Positions 9,294-17,636 of a stretch of 64,000 bases of DNA are shown here, in pieces; the stretch's first letter is position 1; every line of letters begins with the position of its first letter. The notes beneath the pieces were generated by a model. It saw only the letters and a list, made by a program, of their open reading frames with translations, was not told the DNA's origin and made no database searches. Made by a program: the position numbers and the translations under genes. The DNA is from a virus. Where the stretch lies: IMG/VR virus record IMGVR_UViG_3300033146_001759, positions 1 through 64,000 of that record; one strand, given 5' to 3'.

Positions 9294-9455
9294 AAACTAT
9301 TTTTCAACTTTGCACATACTTAATTAGGCTACACCAACACTATTATTGATTGTTATGTATTTTAATCTAGTGTCTTTCCCATTATTATATATCTACTGCA
9401 TCTTCAACGATCAGAGTAATAAGTCAATAATCATCTACTCAGTATAGTTTTTAAT
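9294..9455 (-). ncRNA. candidate structured RNA, class unknown
   Basis: No ORF covers this stretch and its composition is less A/T-monotonous than its surroundings. On the minus strand a host-type -7 box TACCTTTG (9463-9470) sits where it would start a transcript near 9455. The RNA would close with AAACTAT (near 9450) pairing to ATAGTTT (near 9294), with inner stems GAGTA/TACTC and ACACTA/TAGTGT. No known family recognised. Confidence 0.4.
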
Positions 9456-9462
9456 TATGTTA

Positions 9463-9470
9463 CAAAGGTA
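9463..9470 (-). promoter_or_regulatory. Bacteroidota-type promoter for the 9.3-kb RNA
   Basis: Minus-strand TACCTTTG (TAnnTTTG) with a TTG about 15 bases further upstream. There is no coding start downstream on this strand, which is why a non-coding transcript is proposed. Confidence 0.55.
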
Positions 9471-9518
9471 ATACTTTTTTTTATACAAAATATATTTATT
9501 TTATGTTTAATTTTTATT

Positions 9519-9526
9519 TATCTTTG
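9519..9526 (+). promoter_or_regulatory. Bacteroidota-type promoter (TATCTTTG)
   Basis: TATCTTTG, 29 bases before the ATG at 9556. It forms a divergent pair with the minus-strand box at 9463-9470. Confidence 0.65.
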
Positions 9527-9555
9527 TGGAATATTAATCAATAAAATATTTTGTT

Positions 9556-10227
<672 letters not shown>

Positions 10228-10256
10228 TTTAACATATACAATAACCATCTAAATAA

Positions 10257-10300
10257 AATAAACTACACTAATTCCAGTTGATTAATGTAGTTTATTTTTT
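10257..10300. terminator. bidirectional terminator between convergent genes
   Basis: Stem AATAAACTACA (10257-10267) with TGTAGTTTATT (10286-10296), extended inward by TAAT/ATTA, with T-runs outside. It overlaps the 3' end of the thioredoxin gene. Confidence 0.7.
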
Positions 10301-10616
10301 GTTGTATAAACTGTTTTCCTATCGTTCCATTCATTCTAATTGTATCTTGGTTATTAGAACACAATATTAATGTTGGTAAATTTTTAATAGAAAATAATTC
10401 TGCTAATTCATATTCTTCTTCAATATCAACCATATAAAAAATAATATCTTTATTTATTTTTTCTAACTCTATCAAATCTTGTTTTATTTTATCACATGGT
10501 TTACACCATGTTGCATAAAAATCAATTATACATGGTATATTTGATTTATATACACATTGATTATTTTCTGAGATTATAAAATTATTTAATAGCTCCTTTG
10601 TTGTTATTTTTACCAT
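10263..10616 (-). CDS. thioredoxin-like protein
   Basis: 117 aa, normal thioredoxin length. The redox motif WCKPC is at residues 37-41 within IDFYATWCKPCDKIK; the later segment SIKNLPTLIL contains the cis-Pro loop. Cytoplasmic (no signal peptide). It may keep phage ribonucleotide reductase or host proteins reduced, or serve as a polymerase processivity partner as in T7; neither is shown here. An AATATATAAAAAA box lies upstream of the ATG. Confidence 0.9.
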   Translation of the reverse strand: MVKITTKELLNNFIISENNQCVYKSNIPCIIDFYATWCKPCDKIKQDLIELEKINKDIIFYMVDIEEEYELAELFSIKNLPTLILCSNNQDTIRMNGTIGKQFIQQKINYINQLELV

Positions 10617-10921
10617 TGTTTATGAATTATTTTTTTGTTTTTTTATATATTTAATGAAAAAAATCAAAAAATAAATCTATTTTTTATACCCTGATTTATG
10701 GCTTATAATTGACGTATTATTTTAAGATATTTATTTTTTTTTCATAAAAATAATTAACTTGAATGTAATATTCCCAAGATATTATAAAAAAAAAAATATA
10801 AATTATAAAAACTTTTATAAAAAAATAAAATATAACCTATATTCATGAGATATATACCATTTATAGATTATAGTTTTAATATATAAATTATATTTAAGAA
10901 AAAAAAAACAATGTCAAAAAT
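10617..10921. other. 305-base divergent intergenic region
   Basis: Extremely AT-rich spacer between the thioredoxin and M16 peptidase genes. TTAAATATATAAAAAAA (minus) and TTTTAATATATAAATTA (plus) boxes lie toward the two gene starts and look like the candidate late promoter. A short ATG at 10911 opens only six codons and is not considered a gene. No RNA structure was recognised. Confidence 0.5.
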
Positions 10922-12055
10922 ATGTCAGTAATAAATTTAAAAAGTCAAACAGATTTATCAGGTTTTTATATCATATATAAAGGTTCAGTACAAAATGAAA
11001 AATCAGGGAATTTTGGAATTTCACATTTAATGGAACACCTAGTATATAAAAGTATTGATTATTTAATGGATGATTTTGATCGATATGGTATAGCAAACAA
11101 CGCATATACATCAGACACAGAAATCGTTTTTTATATAACAGGGTTAGATGAATATATAAACAAATATAAATCTGAAATTTTAGAAAAACTATTAAAATTC
11201 CAAATAACAGAAGAACAGTTTATAAACGAAAGACAAATCGTATTACAAGAATATGATATGTATTTTGGACAACGAACTGAAAACCATTCTTTAAATTTAA
11301 ATAGAAAATTATTTAATACATATGATGCTATTGGTTATAAACAAGATTTAGAATCATTATCATATAAAGACATTAAAGATTATTTTGAATTACAATTCAC
11401 TAAACCACACACCATAATCAATGTTTCCAAACATAATGATTTTAAAACAGATATTGAATTTTCAAATGCAACATATTCCAATATCATATCATATCAAGAA
11501 ACTCCAAAACAAGAAACTATATATGAACCAATTAACTTAACACCAGGTAAAGTTAGCTTAATTAATGTCAACAAAAATGTTATAATACAAGATTTCCCAT
11601 ATATATCATTCATAACTAGAATGTTAGGACATGGACTTCAAAGTCCACTATACCAAGAAATAAGAGAGAAAAAGGGGTTAGTATATTACGTTAGATGTAG
11701 TTTAGATAGAATGAGCGACAATTCTGGAATATTACATTTTTCTAGTGAAACATCCGAAGATTTAGTTGAAGAATTTCAAAACACATTAAAAGAAATATTA
11801 GACAACCCCAAAAAATATATGACACAAGAAAGGTTTGATATTATATATGATGCCATAAAAATATCTTTAAAAACATCTAAAATAAATAGATATAGTAATG
11901 TAAATAAATACATAACACCAAAAGAATGGCAATCAGAATATATATTACCTAATTTAACATTAAATAAAATAATGGATTATTACGTTAAATATTTTAATTT
12001 TGATGATTTATATTTAAGTATTGATTCTAACGAAACATTTAATAATAAAGCATAA
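10922..12055 (+). CDS. M16-family zinc metallopeptidase-like protein
   Basis: 377 aa, about one half of a two-domain pitrilysin/insulinase repeat, as in bacterial M16B subunits. The inverted zinc motif HLMEH is at residues 35-39 and a third ligand Glu is available in ERQIVLQEYDMY (Glu103 or Glu110). A second half with LYQEIREKKGLVYYVRCS matches the conserved R/Y substrate-binding segment (usually ...LR-E-K-x-G-L-x-Y). It probably cleaves peptides or small proteins. Phage-borne M16 peptidases are uncommon; the target could be a host or scaffold peptide. The ankyrin gene starts within its stop codon. Confidence 0.75.
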   Translation: MSVINLKSQTDLSGFYIIYKGSVQNEKSGNFGISHLMEHLVYKSIDYLMDDFDRYGIANNAYTSDTEIVFYITGLDEYINKYKSEILEKLLKFQITEEQFINERQIVLQEYDMYFGQRTENHSLNLNRKLFNTYDAIGYKQDLESLSYKDIKDYFELQFTKPHTIINVSKHNDFKTDIEFSNATYSNIISYQETPKQETIYEPINLTPGKVSLINVNKNVIIQDFPYISFITRMLGHGLQSPLYQEIREKKGLVYYVRCSLDRMSDNSGILHFSSETSEDLVEEFQNTLKEILDNPKKYMTQERFDIIYDAIKISLKTSKINRYSNVNKYITPKEWQSEYILPNLTLNKIMDYYVKYFNFDDLYLSIDSNETFNNKA

Positions 12056-12609
12056 TGATTACGAAACTAAAAATATTTGAAATGAACCACATATCGGAAT
12101 TTGATTTCAATTCATTAGATGATATTAAATATTTTGTGGAAAAAGAAAATGGTGATATTAATAATTTTAATACTCCACTAATTATATATTTTATAAATAA
12201 ATTTAGTTTGAAAGATGATGAAGAGGAAATTTATAAAATAACCAAATACCTATTAAAAAATGGTGCTAACATAAACGCTCAAACCAATTTACACACACCA
12301 TTAATATGTACACTAATTAATGGATTTCATAAAGTTTCAAATTTTTTAATTGATAATGGTGCAGATCCAAACACAAAACCATTAGGAAATGGCACTGATA
12401 CCCCACTACTAAAAGCATTAGTTATTAATAAATTACACAAAACTAAAATAGATCACACCATAATCAAACTAATAAGAAAAGGATCAAAATTACATCATAA
12501 TGAGGTAAAACTTTTAACACCAACACTATTAAAATACATTAAACACATTTTCAGAAAACAATGGAATAAATACGAAAAAGAAAATACTTTAGATAATTTT
12601 AATATTTAA
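12055..12609 (+). CDS. ankyrin-repeat protein with leader-like N-terminus
   Basis: 184 aa. Two ankyrin-type units are visible: YLLKNGANINAQTNLHTPL and FLIDNGADPNTKPLGNGTD followed by TPLLKAL. Ankyrin repeats mediate protein binding. It starts MITKLKIFEMN, with I-F-E at residues 7-9, similar to the candidate capsid-targeting peptide, and ends DNFNI, an ending shared with several other proteins. Its ATG overlaps the M16 peptidase stop, suggesting translational coupling. Confidence 0.7.
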   Translation: MITKLKIFEMNHISEFDFNSLDDIKYFVEKENGDINNFNTPLIIYFINKFSLKDDEEEIYKITKYLLKNGANINAQTNLHTPLICTLINGFHKVSNFLIDNGADPNTKPLGNGTDTPLLKALVINKLHKTKIDHTIIKLIRKGSKLHHNEVKLLTPTLLKYIKHIFRKQWNKYEKENTLDNFNI

Positions 12610-12633
12610 TTTGTATATTGAAATAATTAATTG

Positions 12634-12641
12634 TATCTTTG
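12634..12641 (+). promoter_or_regulatory. Bacteroidota-type promoter for the 12.6-kb RNA
   Basis: TATCTTTG with a TTG about 20 bases upstream. The predicted start is a few bases downstream, at the 5' side of a long fold-back RNA; the nearest coding start is almost 190 bases away. Confidence 0.6.
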
Positions 12642-12643
12642 CA

Positions 12644-12800
12644 AAGGAAATCGAAACCACATTAGTTCAGGTAAGGTCCTGATATAAGTGATGAAAAAAA
12701 CATCATCATCTCAGGTCTATGGGAAGTAAATTTATTGATAACCCTAACCCGGTGGTTTAATCAGAATATAACTGAAAAAAACATGTAGGTTCGAGTCCTT
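12644..12800 (+). ncRNA. candidate structured RNA of about 157 nt, class unknown
   Basis: Gene-free stretch behind a promoter. The two ends fold back: AAGGA (12644) with TCCTT (12796), TCGAA (12651) with TTCGA (12790), CC with GG, and ACAT (12659) with ATGT (12783). TTCAG (12666) can then pair with CTGAA (12772). Internal hairpins CAGG/CCTG and GATG/CATC are also possible. A TTCGAGT heptamer looks like a tRNA T-loop but no acceptor stem or D-arm fits. A 6S-like, riboregulatory or degenerate tmRNA role is possible; smpB lies 2.5 kb downstream. Confidence 0.5.
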
Positions 12801-12825
12801 CTATGACAACAAAATATTATATCAT

Positions 12826-12978
12826 ATGACAAATAATTTATACCAATACTTAAAAAAAGAATGGATATATTGCAACCACAAAAAATATCATCACTATTTT
12901 GATGGTTGGGTAAATAATTTAACAGAAAACCAAATATATTACTTTAAAATTTATATGAATAAAAATATAATCACATGA
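12826..12978 (+). CDS. small hypothetical protein
   Basis: 50 aa, MTNNLYQYLKKEWIYCNHKK start, rich in Tyr, His and Asn. It directly follows the structured RNA and precedes the membrane protein by 10 bases, so it may be translated from the same transcript. Not recognised. Confidence 0.45.
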   Translation: MTNNLYQYLKKEWIYCNHKKYHHYFDGWVNNLTENQIYYFKIYMNKNIIT

Positions 12979-12988
12979 AAAAAAAAAC

Positions 12989-13405
12989 ATGAAAATAACC
13001 GATGCTATTGATTACTTAAATGGAACAATTTTAGTGAATGAAAAAACATTAGACGAAATAAATCTAATTAAACCAAAAAATTTCGAATTTAAAAAATATA
13101 TTGGTACTTTTTCTACAATATTAATTATTGGGATTATACCTACCGTAACTATATCATTATTTATGACTGATATGTTTATAAAAATTATGATATTATCATT
13201 ATCATTTACATTTTTTACATCATTCTTATCAACAATAGATAATTCGAATGGGTTCATGTTTAATTATATCAGCAATAGCTTAAATATTAATAAATATATC
13301 AACCTATTAGATTATAAGAGGAAAATAGAAAAAGAACTACTTTCAGAAAAAGCACAAATTGATGTATTAAATCATATGTTAAATCACCACCAAACGACAA
13401 TATAA
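12989..13405 (+). CDS. small membrane protein
   Basis: 138 aa. Two adjacent hydrophobic segments, about residues 38-58 (TILIIGIIPTVTISLFM) and 62-80 (FIKIMILSLSFTFFTSFL), flanked by charged ends, suggest an integral inner-membrane protein with cytoplasmic termini. Function unknown; perhaps superinfection exclusion or lysis control. Confidence 0.65.
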   Translation: MKITDAIDYLNGTILVNEKTLDEINLIKPKNFEFKKYIGTFSTILIIGIIPTVTISLFMTDMFIKIMILSLSFTFFTSFLSTIDNSNGFMFNYISNSLNINKYINLLDYKRKIEKELLSEKAQIDVLNHMLNHHQTTI

Positions 13406-13407
13406 AT

Positions 13408-13590
13408 ATGGAAAACAATATACCAGATAAATTAATATTAAACAAATTCACTATCAACAAACCATTTGATTGGGAGTTAGACACAGTACAATTAGAGATA
13501 AATAGTTATGTTTATGATTCAACTAATATTAGCTTAGATGATTTAAAACTATTACACGATTATATAGGAAAAATACTCAAAATTTATTAA
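13408..13590 (+). CDS. small hypothetical protein
   Basis: 60 aa, soluble, not recognised. It lies between the membrane protein and NadD with gaps of 2 and 1 bases, so it belongs to the same operon. Confidence 0.55.
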   Translation: MENNIPDKLILNKFTINKPFDWELDTVQLEINSYVYDSTNISLDDLKLLHDYIGKILKIY

Positions 13591-13591
13591 T

Positions 13592-14173
13592 ATGGGAAAA
13601 ATAGGATTATTTATGGGTTCATTTAATCCAATCCATATAGGTCATATGATTATTGCTAATTATATGTTAGAGTTTACTGATTTAGATGAAATATTATTCA
13701 TAGTCAGCCCACAAAACCCATTTAAAGAAAATTCAGAACTTTCTCCTGAACAACACAGATTAGAAATGGTAAAAATAGCAATATCCAACTCAAAAAATAT
13801 GAGTGTGTCAGATATTGAGTTTAAAATGAAAAAACCATCTTATACAATAGATACATTAAAAAAATTAATAGGAGATTCATTAGATGAATATTTTTTAATT
13901 ATAGGATCTGATAATTTAATAATTTTTGAAAATTGGCATAAATATAAAGAAATTTTAAAATTAGTTGACTTATATGTTTATAATAGAAAAGGATATAATT
14001 ATATTAACATTGATTTTATCAATAAATATAATATTAAAATCTTCAATAATTGCCCTGAAATAGAAATGTCGTCAACTTTCATAAGAAAAAACACTATAAC
14101 TAAAAATCTTAAATATTTCCTTCCTGGAAATGTTTATGAATATATGAATAAACACAACTTATATAAAAAATAA
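13592..14173 (+). CDS. nadD: nicotinate-nucleotide adenylyltransferase
   Basis: 193 aa, typical NadD length. It makes nicotinic acid adenine dinucleotide from nicotinate mononucleotide and ATP, the step before NadE. The nucleotidyltransferase signature GSFNPIHIGH is at residues 9-18. FIVSPQNPFK matches the nicotinate-site loop and SSTFIRKN matches the C-terminal S-S-T-x-I-R motif. Together with nicotinamidase and NadE it gives three of the four enzymes of the deamido NAD+ salvage route. Confidence 0.92.
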   Translation: MGKIGLFMGSFNPIHIGHMIIANYMLEFTDLDEILFIVSPQNPFKENSELSPEQHRLEMVKIAISNSKNMSVSDIEFKMKKPSYTIDTLKKLIGDSLDEYFLIIGSDNLIIFENWHKYKEILKLVDLYVYNRKGYNYINIDFINKYNIKIFNNCPEIEMSSTFIRKNTITKNLKYFLPGNVYEYMNKHNLYKK

Positions 14174-14182
14174 TTAAAAAAC

Positions 14183-15010
14183 ATGAATATATTTAAAAAA
14201 TATTTAGCGAACAACTTAGCAATAGCATATAAAAATAAAAATTATATTGATTTTATTAAACTATATAAAAGAATAACTAAATTAGATAATAATTTCTATT
14301 ATAGATTATTTGATATGAAAGAAGATGAAATATCAATATTATTAAATATTGATGTGAAATTTGTAATAAATAATATAGATAATTTTATGTGTAAATATAA
14401 CAGACTTATCATCACCTCTGCATTAAAATACAATAAGATAAAATATAATTATTTATTATCTAATACATCATTAACAATAAATGATTTTTATCAAATATTA
14501 CTCGAATTAGACGACAAAGAATATTTTGATGAAAATATTAGTTTAATCCAAATTAAAGACGTAACCGAAGATAGTTCATATATTTCACTAAAATACTATT
14601 TTGATAATATAGTATATTTTGATAGTTGGGAAAATAAAACATTATTTATATACAATAAACTTCTACATAATAGACAATTTTTAGAATGGTTTATATTACC
14701 AGAAGATATTATAAAAATTGAAAATTTTGAAAATTTAAATAAATGTTCATTATATTGTGATGCATATAATGAAAAACATATTATACAATTTTTAAAATCT
14801 TTAACACACCAATCACTATACAATAAATATCTTTTAAAAAAAATAAAAAAAATAGACATGGATAATATTCAAATTTATGGCATTGTTATGGATATTTTGA
14901 ATTGTACACCAACAGAATGTTTAGCAACTATTTTAGTTAAAACAGATTTAACAATAAAAGAAAAACAAGAAATATTATTATTAAAAACAAGAAAATCATG
15001 TTCAATATAA
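14183..15010 (+). CDS. hypothetical protein
   Basis: 275 aa, Asn/Ile/Leu-rich, predicted mostly helical with repeating hydrophobic helices (for example LLNIDVKFVINNIDNF) that could form a helical-repeat or ankyrin-like scaffold, but no repeat is clear enough to name. It lies 9 bases after nadD and overlaps the next gene by 13 bases. Confidence 0.6.
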   Translation: MNIFKKYLANNLAIAYKNKNYIDFIKLYKRITKLDNNFYYRLFDMKEDEISILLNIDVKFVINNIDNFMCKYNRLIITSALKYNKIKYNYLLSNTSLTINDFYQILLELDDKEYFDENISLIQIKDVTEDSSYISLKYYFDNIVYFDSWENKTLFIYNKLLHNRQFLEWFILPEDIIKIENFENLNKCSLYCDAYNEKHIIQFLKSLTHQSLYNKYLLKKIKKIDMDNIQIYGIVMDILNCTPTECLATILVKTDLTIKEKQEILLLKTRKSCSI

Positions 15011-15339
15011 AACCTATATTTTATTTATATTTAAGTATATTTTCGTTAATATTATTTATTGGATTTCTCACATATGATCAAAAATATACATATATAATAT
15101 TTATTAGTTTTTTAACTACAATTTTATTTGGTAATTTACATGGTTATTCAACAGAAAAATTAAAATGGAACAATGGTATTTGTAAAAAAACCAATAAACC
15201 ATGGGAATTTATAGATTATGATGAACTACAAGATGAATCATATATTTTTACATTTAAATCAGAAACTCATACATATTCTTCACAATATTTACATTATGAT
15301 TTATTAAAAAAACAATACAAAGGAAAAAACAAATTATAA
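14998..15339 (+). CDS. membrane-anchored small protein
   Basis: 113 aa. Two hydrophobic segments (about residues 8-25 and 30-47) precede a soluble tail with NNGICKKTNKPWEFIDYD. The tail matches a widespread small family of the form N-G-I-C-x-x-[CT]-G/N-x-P-W-x-x-[FI]-D, often with a Cys pair; here only one Cys remains. It starts within the previous gene and is followed one base later by smpB. Confidence 0.6.
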   Translation: MFNIKPIFYLYLSIFSLILFIGFLTYDQKYTYIIFISFLTTILFGNLHGYSTEKLKWNNGICKKTNKPWEFIDYDELQDESYIFTFKSETHTYSSQYLHYDLLKKQYKGKNKL

Positions 15340-15340
15340 T

Positions 15341-15805
15341 ATGGGAAAATTAAAAATAAAAAACGAAATTTCATTAAAAAATAAAAAAGCATTTTTTAAT
15401 TATGAAATATTAGAGGTATTTGAAGCAGGAATAGTATTAGTTGGTTCTGAAGTAAAATCCATTAGAAATAGTAATGTTAGTTTTACAGATTCATATTGTA
15501 TTTTTAATAATGATACAGAATTATTTTTAAAAAATCTACATATAGACACATATAAAAATACATCATATAATGAACATGATCCAAAAAGAGAAAGAAAGTT
15601 ATTACTAACCAAAAAAGAGTTACTTAAACTTAATGAAAAGGTCAAAAAACAAGGAATAACAATACTACCACTAAAAATATATTTTAAAAATGGAAAAGTA
15701 AAAATAAATATAGGTCTAGCCAGAGGTAAAAAACAACACGACAAAAGAGAATCAATTAAAGAAAAAGACATTAAACGAGAATTAGATAGAAATATTAAAC
15801 GATGA
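15341..15805 (+). CDS. smpB: SsrA (tmRNA)-binding protein SmpB
   Basis: 154 aa, normal SmpB length. The conserved blocks are all present in order: NKKAFFNYEILEVFEAGIVL, GSEVKSIR, a HIDTYKNTSYNEHDP block, RERKLLLTKKEL, ITILPLKIYFKNG, LARGKKQHDKRESIKEKD. The basic tail that enters the ribosomal mRNA channel ends in KRELDRNIKR. SmpB delivers tmRNA to stalled ribosomes. No tmRNA gene was recognised in this window. A phage copy could recruit host tmRNA or act with a divergent RNA. Confidence 0.95.
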   Translation: MGKLKIKNEISLKNKKAFFNYEILEVFEAGIVLVGSEVKSIRNSNVSFTDSYCIFNNDTELFLKNLHIDTYKNTSYNEHDPKRERKLLLTKKELLKLNEKVKKQGITILPLKIYFKNGKVKINIGLARGKKQHDKRESIKEKDIKRELDRNIKR

Positions 15806-16128
15806 TACCAACAACATTCACATTAAATATTTTCCATGAAGATAAGCAACAAATAATAAACCACATATCTGATCATTATGATTTATCTATATTCAAAAAT
15901 ATTAATAAATAAGAAAAAATTATAAACCAAGTAACAATTTTTTTGATTTTTTTCAATAATAATAATATTTTTAATGATAAATTAACAATATACATAAAAA
16001 ACAATAAATATAATGGGTTTGATAAAGACTTCTTAAACACAGAACAATTAGAAACCATTATCAACAGTAAAACATTTATCAATAAATTAAGAGTACTAAA
16101 ATTAAAATCTATTTTAAAATATGATTAA
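15802..16128 (+). pseudogene. small ORF interrupted by an in-frame TAA
   Basis: A 36-codon ORF starts inside the smpB stop (ATGA overlap) and ends at TAA 15910-15912. The same frame continues open to 16128 for another 71 codons, including LETIINSKTFINKLR and ending LKLKSILKYD, the tail motif seen in other small proteins. The two halves therefore look like one 108-codon gene broken by one nonsense codon. Alternatively the second half starts at the TTG at 15943. Confidence 0.5.
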
Positions 16129-16402
16129 TAATACAACATTAAATACATTACAATCAAAAATGAATATTTTTGATAAAAACATTAAACTATTATTAATAGA
16201 TGAAGATACATCTTTAATAGCATTATATAGAAATAAAATATATCAAACAAATATTAGAACATTAAATAGTTCAGACAATAATTATATATTAAATAGTAAT
16301 ATAAATATAATAGAAAAATTAATCAACATAATTAAAAATGATCAATTTTATTTAAGAAGTAATAAATTAAGAACAATTTTAAAAAAAAACAAAAACATTT
16401 AA
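16121..16402 (+). CDS. small hypothetical protein with KIKTIL-type tail
   Basis: 93 aa. It begins 8 bases inside the previous frame and ends NKLRTILKKNKNI, matching the recurrent C-terminal motif [IL]-[KR]-[ST]-I-L-K. The rest is Asn/Ile-rich and not recognised. Confidence 0.55.
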   Translation: MINNTTLNTLQSKMNIFDKNIKLLLIDEDTSLIALYRNKIYQTNIRTLNSSDNNYILNSNINIIEKLINIIKNDQFYLRSNKLRTILKKNKNI

Positions 16403-16406
16403 TATC

Positions 16407-16691
16407 ATGAATATAAAAAATACTAAAAACAATATAGAAAAGTATATATCATTATCAGATAAACCACTTGACTATAAAACAATAAATTCTACTGATTTCT
16501 TTATAAGACAATATAAAAAAACAAACAACTAACAAAAACATTCCATAATAATGATGGTGATGTACTTGATATTATTATTAGTTTAGATAATTTAATAACA
16601 ACAATAGCAAATTATAGATATGATATTGTTAGAAACATTAAATTATGAAGAAGATGATAAATACCACATTGCACACAAATTTTTAAAATAA
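16407..16691 (+). pseudogene. decayed small gene with two frameshifts
   Basis: An intact 41-codon start (MNIKNTKNNIEKYISLSDKP) stops at 16532. One extra A in the A7 run near 16514 would join it to KTFHNNDGDVLDIIISLDN. A second shift near 16620 would join that to ILLETLNYEEDDKYHIAHKF and a stop at 16689. The collinear fragments indicate one former protein of about 93 residues. It lies directly upstream of the methyltransferase. Confidence 0.55.
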
Positions 16692-16707
16692 AATAAAACA
16701 TATAATT

Positions 16708-17568
16708 ATGAACGTATTAAGCTTATTTGATGGTATGAGTGGTGGCCAAATAGCACTCAATCAATTAAACATTAAAGTAGATAAATATTTCTCTTCTGAA
16801 ATAGATAAATTTACTATCAAAGTCACACAAGAAAATTACCCTAACACAATACAAATTGGTGATATTAAAGATGTTGATACCAACAAATTACCGAAAATTG
16901 ATTTATTGATTGGTGGTTCACCATGTCAAGGTTTTTCATTTGCTGGAAAACAATTAAATTTTGAAGACCCAAGAAGTAAATTATTTTTTGAATATGCTAG
17001 AATACTTAAAGAAATAAAACCAAAATATTTTTTACTCGAAAATGTTAAAATGAAAAAAGAATATCAAGACATTATCACTGAATACTTAGGAGTTGAACCA
17101 ATTTCAATAAATAGTGAATTTTTTTCTGCACAACGAAGAGAACGATTATTTTGGACAAATATTAAAATAAATGAATTACCAAATGAAAATAAAACCACAA
17201 TTTCCGATATATTAGAACCAAAATTCAGTAATAATCTTTTAATAGATAAATGTAGAATAAAAAACTATTGGATAACTAAAAATTATTTTCAATATGATAT
17301 TAGTGGAAAAAAACACAAATCACAAGATCAACGAGCATACTTTGAATATAGTAAACATGGTACTCTTCAAGCACATGGTGCAAGTAGTAAAGTGAAAGTT
17401 TATTATAATAATGGATTTATTCGAAAATTAACACCAATAGAATGTGAGAGACTACAAACAGTACCAGATAATTATACTAACTTTGTATCAAACTCACAAA
17501 GATATAAAATGTTAGGTAATGGTTGGACTATTGAAGTCATTAAACATATTTTAAAAAATATTAAATAA
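16708..17568 (+). CDS. C5-cytosine DNA methyltransferase
   Basis: 286 aa. The main motifs are visible: SLFDGMSGGQ (I, SAM binding), SPCQGFSFAG with catalytic Cys73 (IV), LLENVKM (VI), QRRERLFW (VIII), KLTPIECERLQTVPDNYT (IX) and RYKMLGNGW (X). The target-recognition region between VIII and IX is short, as in compact phage or DNMT3-like enzymes. No partner restriction enzyme is adjacent. The likely role is self-protection of phage DNA against host restriction or epigenetic control; the recognised site cannot be read from sequence. Confidence 0.93.
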   Translation: MNVLSLFDGMSGGQIALNQLNIKVDKYFSSEIDKFTIKVTQENYPNTIQIGDIKDVDTNKLPKIDLLIGGSPCQGFSFAGKQLNFEDPRSKLFFEYARILKEIKPKYFLLENVKMKKEYQDIITEYLGVEPISINSEFFSAQRRERLFWTNIKINELPNENKTTISDILEPKFSNNLLIDKCRIKNYWITKNYFQYDISGKKHKSQDQRAYFEYSKHGTLQAHGASSKVKVYYNNGFIRKLTPIECERLQTVPDNYTNFVSNSQRYKMLGNGWTIEVIKHILKNIK

Positions 17569-17604
17569 ATAATAAATAAATATATATCGTAATGATTTTT
17601 TATT

Positions 17605-17612
17605 TACCTTTG
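17605..17612 (+). promoter_or_regulatory. Bacteroidota-type promoter (TACCTTTG)
   Basis: TACCTTTG, 25 bases before the ligase ATG at 17637; probably starts the ligase to 19.7-kb transcript. Confidence 0.65.
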
Positions 17613-17636
17613 TATCACATTAAACAAGTATAAAAT

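Noticed and set aside
10617-10921. tmRNA or other RNA gene in the long intergenic gap
   Set aside because: No tag-like reading frame, T-arm or stable long-range pairing was found; only AT-rich promoter-like sequence.
10911-10930. ATG at 10911 as start of the M16 peptidase
   Set aside because: Different frame; it stops after six codons. ATG 10922 gives the full peptidase.
12780-12812. tRNA-like 3' half (AGGTTCGAGTCCT)
   Set aside because: The T-loop heptamer is present, but no matching acceptor strand, D-arm or anticodon arm was found upstream. The same bases pair better with 12644-12662.
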